The notes beneath the pieces were generated by a model that saw only the letters and a list, made by a program, of their open reading frames with translations, was not told the DNA's origin and did not search any database. A DNA stretch of 28,981 nt from JBDZVM01 sp040255675 (lineage in GTDB: Bacteria; Actinomycetota; Actinomycetes; Acidothermales; Acidothermaceae): assembly GCA_040255675.1 (NCBI GenBank), contig JBDZVM010000046.1, forward strand, positions 1 to 28,981. Reading direction: 5' to 3'. How positions within the stretch are numbered: position 1 is the first letter of the stretch; each line of letters begins with the position of its first letter. Position numbers and translations under genes: made by a program. This document shows, piece by piece, positions 24,997 to 28,981 of this stretch.

Positions 24997-25143
24997 CTAC
25001 TTCGAGCCGCGACGCCGCGAGGGCGTCTGCGAGAGTGCACTCGCGGCAGCGGTCTTGGCTGCGGCGGTCGCCTTGCGACTGGTCAGCGTTTTGCTCGCTG
25101 CGGTCGCGGCTTTCGCACTGGTCTGCCGTGTGTTCTTCGCCAT
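24997..25143 (-). CDS. Small Ala/Lys/Ser-rich basic protein
   Basis: The protein has 48 residues, with the pattern AKAATAASKTLTSRKATAAAKTAAASALSQ and a basic tail (SRRRGSK) described here in separate pieces only. The ATG at 25143 has a near-perfect site (GGAGGTGA, 5 bases away), stronger than that of any other cargo gene. The composition is like histone-tail proteins, but actinobacterial genomes also hold many short accessory proteins of the form ASK-x-L-x-SxKAxxxxKxxAxSALSQ, which this matches closely. Their function is unknown. DNA binding is possible from charge alone. It lies upstream of the peroxidase relic on the same strand. Confidence 0.65.
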   Translation of the reverse strand: MAKNTRQTSAKAATAASKTLTSRKATAAAKTAAASALSQTPSRRRGSK

Positions 25144-25500
25144 GCCGATCACCTCCCTCCGTGCCGGACTTGCGGTCAAGCACGGAGCGGTGGTGTCATG
25201 CGGCGGCAGGACCGCACATGACGCCACCGTCTGTGCTCTGGAGGCCCGGCCGGGCAAGGCCGGGCCTCCAGCTTTCTCGCAAGTTCGCTTACATGCGTAC
25301 CAGGCGCCAGTGACATCTAAGGTCAACCTGTGCCGTCTTGATTTTCGCTGGCCTACGTGCCGCGCAGATTGCGCGCAGCTTCCCCGGCGTGGCGTCCGTT
25401 TCAGCGCACCATTTGCGCGTGTCGTTTCTCCTATACATGCGGCCAACTCGCGTAGATTGCCTGTCGTGATTTGCGCGCAGATTACGCGTGGACGCGCGCG
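25144..25500. other. Intergenic region with a strong hairpin and a 15-bp repeat
   Basis: This 357-base gap between divergent genes holds a perfect 13-bp inverted repeat (TGGAGGCCCGGCC at 25239-25251, partner 25258-25270, 6-base loop) that looks like a terminator or barrier. It also holds two copies of CGCGCAGATTrCGCG at 25361-25375 and 25474-25488, 113 bases apart and differing at one base. The second copy overlaps the possible upstream TTG start of the zinc-ribbon gene. No gene is supported here. Confidence 0.5.
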
Positions 25501-25941
25501 ATGAGCAGCGCGTCCGCCACCGCGACGCGGACTCGCCCGTCATCACCGACGGCCGATGGCGAAGAGCTTCCGGACTACTGCGCCAGGCCGGCGTGTCGCC
25601 GCGAGTTCCGTCGTCTAGCTGGCCCTGGCCGTCGCCAGGCGTATTGCTCGGAGGTGTGCCGCCGTGCGGCAGAGAGAGAGCTGCGCCATGCCCGGTCACG
25701 GTTGCGACATTTTGAGGAGCTCGTCGAGCAGTGCCGCGCCGACGTCGCGTCGTTCGGACACGCCGAGGCCGATGACAATGACTCCGACGTAGGAAGCGAT
25801 CCCAAACGCCGGGCCGAACTTGCGGTTGCGCGTGCCGCCGGGATCGTCGAGATCACCGGGGACGCGGAGGATCCGATCGCGCGTGAGTTTCGTCAGCTCT
25901 ACCTGGCCGTTGTCCCGCTGCTGCGCAGTCGACCCGCGTAA
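25501..25941 (+). CDS. Zinc-ribbon protein with C-terminal helical region
   Basis: From the ATG at 25501 the protein has 146 residues. A TTG at 25471 would add ten residues; neither start has a clear ribosome binding site. Residues 25-55 carry the zinc knuckle YC-x4-C-RREF ... YCS-x2-CRRAAERE, with four cysteines and the C-terminal half typical of FCS/CGNR-like treble-clef fingers. A long charged helix follows (RELRHARSRLRHFEELVEQCRADVASF), then an acidic loop and a last hydrophobic helix. Such proteins bind DNA or serve as protein adapters. It is known as a recurrent, uncharacterised gene type in actinobacteria. It is the first of three plus-strand genes leading to the SIR2 protein and may regulate them, which is inference. 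Confidence 0.7.
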   Translation: MSSASATATRTRPSSPTADGEELPDYCARPACRREFRRLAGPGRRQAYCSEVCRRAAERELRHARSRLRHFEELVEQCRADVASFGHAEADDNDSDVGSDPKRRAELAVARAAGIVEITGDAEDPIAREFRQLYLAVVPLLRSRPA

Positions 25942-26059
25942 CGCCGGTCACGCCATCGGCCACGTTGGCGCATGTCTGCGACGCCGGTGCCGCTACCACA
26001 AGATGCCCACAACTCTGGAAATCTTGGCAAGGCCGTTTGAGCGGGAAGGTAGGCACGGG

Positions 26060-26605
26060 ATGACGCGAGCGTCTCGGAATCGCCAACGCCGAAATCTGCG
26101 GAAAGGCTTGCCCGTCGACGTGACGATGGCACAAATCGATTTGTCTTGCCCGCCAGGCCCCAAAGTGGCCCCAGTTGCCGTGCACATGCTGTCGGAGAGT
26201 TGCCACCCGGACTTCGGCGGCCCATGCCCGCTGTGCACGAGGCCATTGACGGGTTCAGTAAATAGGAAGCTGCGCTCCCAGAGGATACTTTGCCCGCCAT
26301 TCTCGCCAGGCGGCACCGTTTACCCGCGCGCCTGCTGCGGCTGCAACGGCAGGCTCAATGACAGAGGTCGACCGTACCCGGTCGTGGGCGAATGTCGTGC
26401 CGCGCGATATTCGCCACACCGCTCCTGCGACTTGCCCAACAGGGGCTACGTCTCGATCCGCCGTACTGACGACGGAAAGTTCGCGTTTGTCATGTCCGGC
26501 GGCGCCGCAGCGAGCACCGTCAACGTCTTGGCCGCCAGCCGCGTTGGTGCCGCTGATCCTCTTGTCGTTCGACATGGAGACCACGAATGCCGATCCCTGA
26601 TCTAA
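26060..26605 (+). CDS. Cys-rich HNH-like protein coupled to the SIR2 gene
   Basis: From the ATG at 26060 (GGGAAGG upstream) the protein has 181 residues. An ATG at 26003 would add 19. The N-terminus is basic (MTRASRNRQRRNLRKG). Residues about 50-100 hold CHPDFGGPCPLCTRPL and then LCPPFSPGGTVYPRACCGCNGRLNDRG. This matches the frame of an HNH treble clef, CxxC - (D/E)H-x2-P-x-S-x-GG-x4-N - C-x2-CN-x3-ND. The catalytic DH is LC here and the middle N is R, so the fold may be kept without nuclease activity. The C-terminus (YVSIRRTDDGKFAFVMSGG) is strand-rich. Its last 19 bases overlap the SIR2 start, so the two are coupled. The function is unknown. Confidence 0.6.
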   Translation: MTRASRNRQRRNLRKGLPVDVTMAQIDLSCPPGPKVAPVAVHMLSESCHPDFGGPCPLCTRPLTGSVNRKLRSQRILCPPFSPGGTVYPRACCGCNGRLNDRGRPYPVVGECRAARYSPHRSCDLPNRGYVSIRRTDDGKFAFVMSGGAAASTVNVLAASRVGAADPLVVRHGDHECRSLI

Positions 26606-28053
26606 GGCCGGGCACCGATCTGCGAGTGGCCGTTGAGGAGATGGCAGATGGGCCGCTCGGGTACCTTCTCGGTGCCGGAGCATCTGTATCAGCGGGACTT
26701 CCGACGTGGAGCCGACTCATAACAAGGCTGCTTTTGGCGAGAGGGCTGGAGCATGACGCCATTAGCCGTCTGCTCGAGTCCCAGGACAACCTGCTAGTCG
26801 CAGAAGCCGCGTTTACACCGACCTCGCGCCGTGCTACCCGCGAGAGTCGAATCTTCAGAGCGCTATACGGAACGTCGAACACCAAAGAAGCCGCTAGCGA
26901 CTTCACCCCGTCAAATATGCATCTTGCGGTTGCTGCCGACGCGGTGCGGCGCGGCGAACGCGACGCGACCATCATGACCCTCAACTACGACGACCTCCAG
27001 GAAGAAGCACTCGTTGACGCGGTCACCAAACGCGGATGGAACGATCCCAGGGAGCGCGTCCACGGTCGCTCCGACGCAACCACGCGCGCGAACGGCAAGC
27101 AGTTCGAGGTCCACCACCTCCACGGGCTCCTGCCGAGACAATCCCTTTCAGCAATCGGAGACCGACTCGTTCTCACGCTCAGCGACTATTCGCGCCTCAT
27201 CGACGCCAGCTGGCAACGCACCCAGGTGTGTGACGCGGTTCAGCACGGCCCCACTCTCATGCTCGGCACTAGCTATAGCGATCCTGACATTCGCACCTGG
27301 CTTGGATCCTTGCGAAGCCACGAACGTCGACAGCTGCTCGCCGTCATCTCCCGCCCGGCGTTCGGCATCACGCGCAGCCAAATGGACAAGATCCGTTCCG
27401 TGGTGATCGCTCAATGGCGCTCAGTCGGAGTCAATGCCCTCCTTGTCGACGACTACGCCACTTCGACACAGGTCGTCCGCGAGCTCGGGGCCGTAACGCA
27501 ACCCAGGTATGTCCCGCCATCCGAACGAGTCGGCGCGGTGCTCCAGCGCCGAATCGCTGCCTTCTCCATCAGCCAGGACAACGACGCCGATGAACTAGCA
27601 AAACAGGTGAAACCCTTCACCTACGCCCTCGGCGACCCGACCGCTCTCACGCTTTGGCTCCATGACGGATCTAACGGGCTAGTCAGATGGGCCGCATCTG
27701 ACCGCACCTACCGCGACCCACAAGCCCTCCGACACATCGACGCTGAACCAGACTCTGCTTGGATTGCTGCCCGTGCCGTATGCAACGACACGGAAGTCAT
27801 TCGCGACATCGACGTACGGACAGCAGAACTGACAGGCGAGGCTAGCGCCGCCAATCCCGGGACCACAACCGGGCGCTGGGTAATGGTCGCCGCCCGCCCC
27901 CTCGTTGCCACCTTGCCCGGTGGCCCAGCAGTCACCGTGGGCGCCCTAAGCGTTGCCTCGACAGCTCGGAGAAAGGAAGTCGATATTGCAGCCCTACAAG
28001 GCGCGCTCGACCGGGCATGCCACAGGTGGGAGACGCTGCTCGCATCTTCATGA
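26587..28053 (+). CDS. SIR2-family NADase-like protein with C-terminal GAF-like sensor domain
   Basis: The protein has 488 residues. The SIR2_2-type domain spans about 20-300. Its Rossmann loop is LLGAGASVSAGLP (G29-S33), the catalytic Asn is N133 in TLNYDDLQEEAL, the catalytic His is probably H179 in VHHLHGLLP, and LMLGTSYSDPDI (225-235) completes the NAD site. Related bacterial domains (ThsA, DSR, SIR2-APAZ) destroy NAD+ during phage or plasmid attack. Residues about 316-485 have a GAF-like order of strands and helices (ALTLWLHDGSNGLVRWAAS, then AWIAARAVCN, WVMVAARPL and VGALSVAS). This would be a ligand- or partner-sensing module. GGAG lies 8 bases before the ATG, which overlaps the Cys-rich gene. 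Key residues are intact. A role in abortive defence is inferred. Confidence 0.85.
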   Translation: MPIPDLRPGTDLRVAVEEMADGPLGYLLGAGASVSAGLPTWSRLITRLLLARGLEHDAISRLLESQDNLLVAEAAFTPTSRRATRESRIFRALYGTSNTKEAASDFTPSNMHLAVAADAVRRGERDATIMTLNYDDLQEEALVDAVTKRGWNDPRERVHGRSDATTRANGKQFEVHHLHGLLPRQSLSAIGDRLVLTLSDYSRLIDASWQRTQVCDAVQHGPTLMLGTSYSDPDIRTWLGSLRSHERRQLLAVISRPAFGITRSQMDKIRSVVIAQWRSVGVNALLVDDYATSTQVVRELGAVTQPRYVPPSERVGAVLQRRIAAFSISQDNDADELAKQVKPFTYALGDPTALTLWLHDGSNGLVRWAASDRTYRDPQALRHIDAEPDSAWIAARAVCNDTEVIRDIDVRTAELTGEASAANPGTTTGRWVMVAARPLVATLPGGPAVTVGALSVASTARRKEVDIAALQGALDRACHRWETLLASS

Positions 28054-28110
28054 CACCCGCGACGGTGCCGACACAGTCGCGTATGCTCGAGCTACGAAAA
28101 GGGAGCCACC

Positions 28111-28275
28111 GTGAAAAACCAGGACAAGCGCACCCAGGGCCTTGTTGTACGCAAGATCGATGCGGGTACGTGGTCGGTGCAAAAGAAAGCCGTCCCCGGT
28201 TTCCGCCTGAGCAAGAGCACGATGGCTGCTGCCCGACCCGCACCGCAGTCGAAAAGTCGTTCTGCTAGCCGGTAG
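28111..28275 (+). CDS. Small basic protein downstream of the SIR2 gene
   Basis: The protein has 54 residues and starts with GTG at 28111, with GGGAG 5 bases upstream. It begins MKNQDKRTQGLVVRKIDAG, has one short strand-like stretch (TWSVQKKAVPGFRLSKS) and ends in an Arg/Ser/Lys-rich tail. Net charge is strongly positive. No family was recognised. It follows the SIR2 stop by 57 bases and a hairpin starts at its stop codon, so it may be the last gene of the defence-like unit. Whether it is an inhibitor, a partner or unrelated cannot be told. Confidence 0.5.
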   Translation: MKNQDKRTQGLVVRKIDAGTWSVQKKAVPGFRLSKSTMAAARPAPQSKSRSASR

Positions 28276-28313
28276 CTGAAACGGACTGGTCGTCTTCGCA
28301 CCAGTCGTCAGCT
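28274..28313 (+). terminator. Terminator-like hairpin after the small basic gene
   Basis: AGCTGA (28274-28279) with TCAGCT (28308-28313) and GACTGGT (28284-28290) with ACCAGTC (28300-28306) form two stacked stems separated by a small internal loop. The terminal loop has 9 bases. The structure overlaps the stop codon at 28275 and would end the transcript of the cargo genes. No long T-run follows. Confidence 0.55.
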
Positions 28314-28981
28314 CTAGCTTGTCCTTAGTCCACCCTCGTTGACGTTCACCTGACCATTTGCGCCCAGGGTGCGCCGGTCCGTTGGCCGCGCGGTCGCAAT
28401 GGGTGCCAGGGCACCACATATTTCACCAAAGACCAGCCATCGCGAGGTTTGCCGCCGCTCTGCTTGGCACCCCTCGCGAACTGCTCACCTCCTACTGGGC
28501 TTTCGGCCCCGAAGGTCGCAGGTCCGATGGTTCCACCCACCGACGGCTTGGCATCGGGCTACGGCTGCTACTGCTGCCCGAGCCGACCGATATGGCGGCT
28601 ACCGACGCCACGGTCGACCTTCATCGTTCGAAGCGTTGAAGAAACGCCTCCGCGAGCTCGCGCCATCGGCAGCGTCCAGCCGCGCTGAGTCACACGGTCG
28701 TGAAGCTGGTCGAGTCAGACTTAACACAGCGCGGGGCCTTCATGGTGTCAAGCCGTCCTCCTCTCTTGTTCCGGCAGCGGTGCTGTTCCGTCGACGTAGT
28801 GTGACCGAGACCGCTCACTGACGCAGTAAGTTACGGTTTGGGCGGCCGTGCACGCTCGTCCTGCCACTGACGGGTGAAATTGACGCCGTTGTCAACGGCA
28901 AGCGAAAACTGACCAGGTTTCGGCAAGGTGGTTTCTAGCGACGGTCGCAACACTCCAAGATCATTGGGGTCATGTTGTCGT
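28314..28981. other. Right end of window: no supportable gene
   Basis: Several open frames cross this region on both strands, but none has a plausible ribosome binding site, family pattern or neighbour overlap. From about 28868 the sequence turns less GC-rich and contains TTGACGCCG, GCCGTT/AACGGC (a small hairpin at 28881-28895) and GCGAAAACTGACCAGG. This could be the edge of an insertion sequence that continues past the window, but no transposase is visible. No tRNA-Ser copy that would mark the right end of the element is present. Confidence 0.35.

Noticed and set aside
28346..28821. Several frames of 60-150 residues at the right end
   Set aside because: They overlap each other on both strands, have no start signals and no family patterns; kept as an unannotated stretch.
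1..28981. CRISPR array, rRNA genes, recombinase or transposase genes
   Set aside because: No regularly spaced repeat-spacer array, rRNA sequence, tyrosine/serine recombinase or complete transposase could be seen on either strand; the 18-bp repeats at 4151-4214 have no variable spacers of CRISPR size.

Overview
The window is high-GC actinobacterial DNA, probably Mycobacteriales. The left flank carries an LLM-class (F420-type) oxidoreductase, an aldehyde dehydrogenase and a small TPR gene. The rest has the gene families of actinobacterial conjugative elements: DUF2637, MobF relaxase, DUF4913, DUF6112, SCO6880-type protein and NlpC/P60. The assignment to order is inferred from gene content only.

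Region 1 (1-3565) looks like host chromosome: a thiamine-diphosphate enzyme remnant, an aldehyde dehydrogenase, an LLM oxidoreductase, a TPR gene and a terminator-like hairpin. At 3566-3621 lies the 3' half of a tRNA-Ser(UGA) gene on the minus strand, cut in the anticodon arm. This is the expected scar of a tyrosine-recombinase element integrated in the 3' end of a tRNA gene. The rebuilt full tRNA and the integrase are not in the window and should lie to the right, so everything from about 3622 on is read as one integrative conjugative element (ICE) or integrated plasmid.

Region 2 (3810-10310, plus strand) is the DNA-processing operon. It has a HTH replication-initiator-like protein with a striking repeat array inside its own gene, a DUF2637 membrane protein, a 998-aa MobF relaxase-helicase and two uncharacterised helical proteins. 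Start and stop codons overlap or are close throughout. Just after it are two strong hairpins (10369-10390 and a three-stem structure at 10406-10492) that may be a terminator and an oriT.

Region 3 (10817-13277) is an accessory block: a large HTH regulator on the minus strand and a secreted Cys/Trp/His-rich protein on the plus strand.

Region 4 (13380-22656) is the transfer machinery. A DUF4913 protein and a VirD4-type coupling protein run leftward. A short excisionase-like HTH protein and the mating-channel genes run rightward: a membrane-anchored VirB8-like candidate, an NlpC/P60 hydrolase, a DUF6112 pilin-like protein, a VirB6-like channel protein, an SCO6880-type protein and a VirB4-like ATPase. 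A perfect inverted repeat between the two transcription units probably controls both.

Region 5 (22750-28981) is cargo, part of it decayed. It holds relics of a type ISP restriction-modification enzyme, a DyP-type peroxidase and a membrane protein, each with frameshifts. Intact genes follow: a small Ala/Lys-rich protein, a zinc-ribbon protein, a Cys-rich HNH-like protein, and, overlapping it, a SIR2-family NADase-like protein with a C-terminal GAF-like sensor domain. The Cys-rich/SIR2-GAF pair is the best candidate for an undescribed (probably anti-phage or plasmid-competition) system. The last ~670 bases hold no gene that can be supported.
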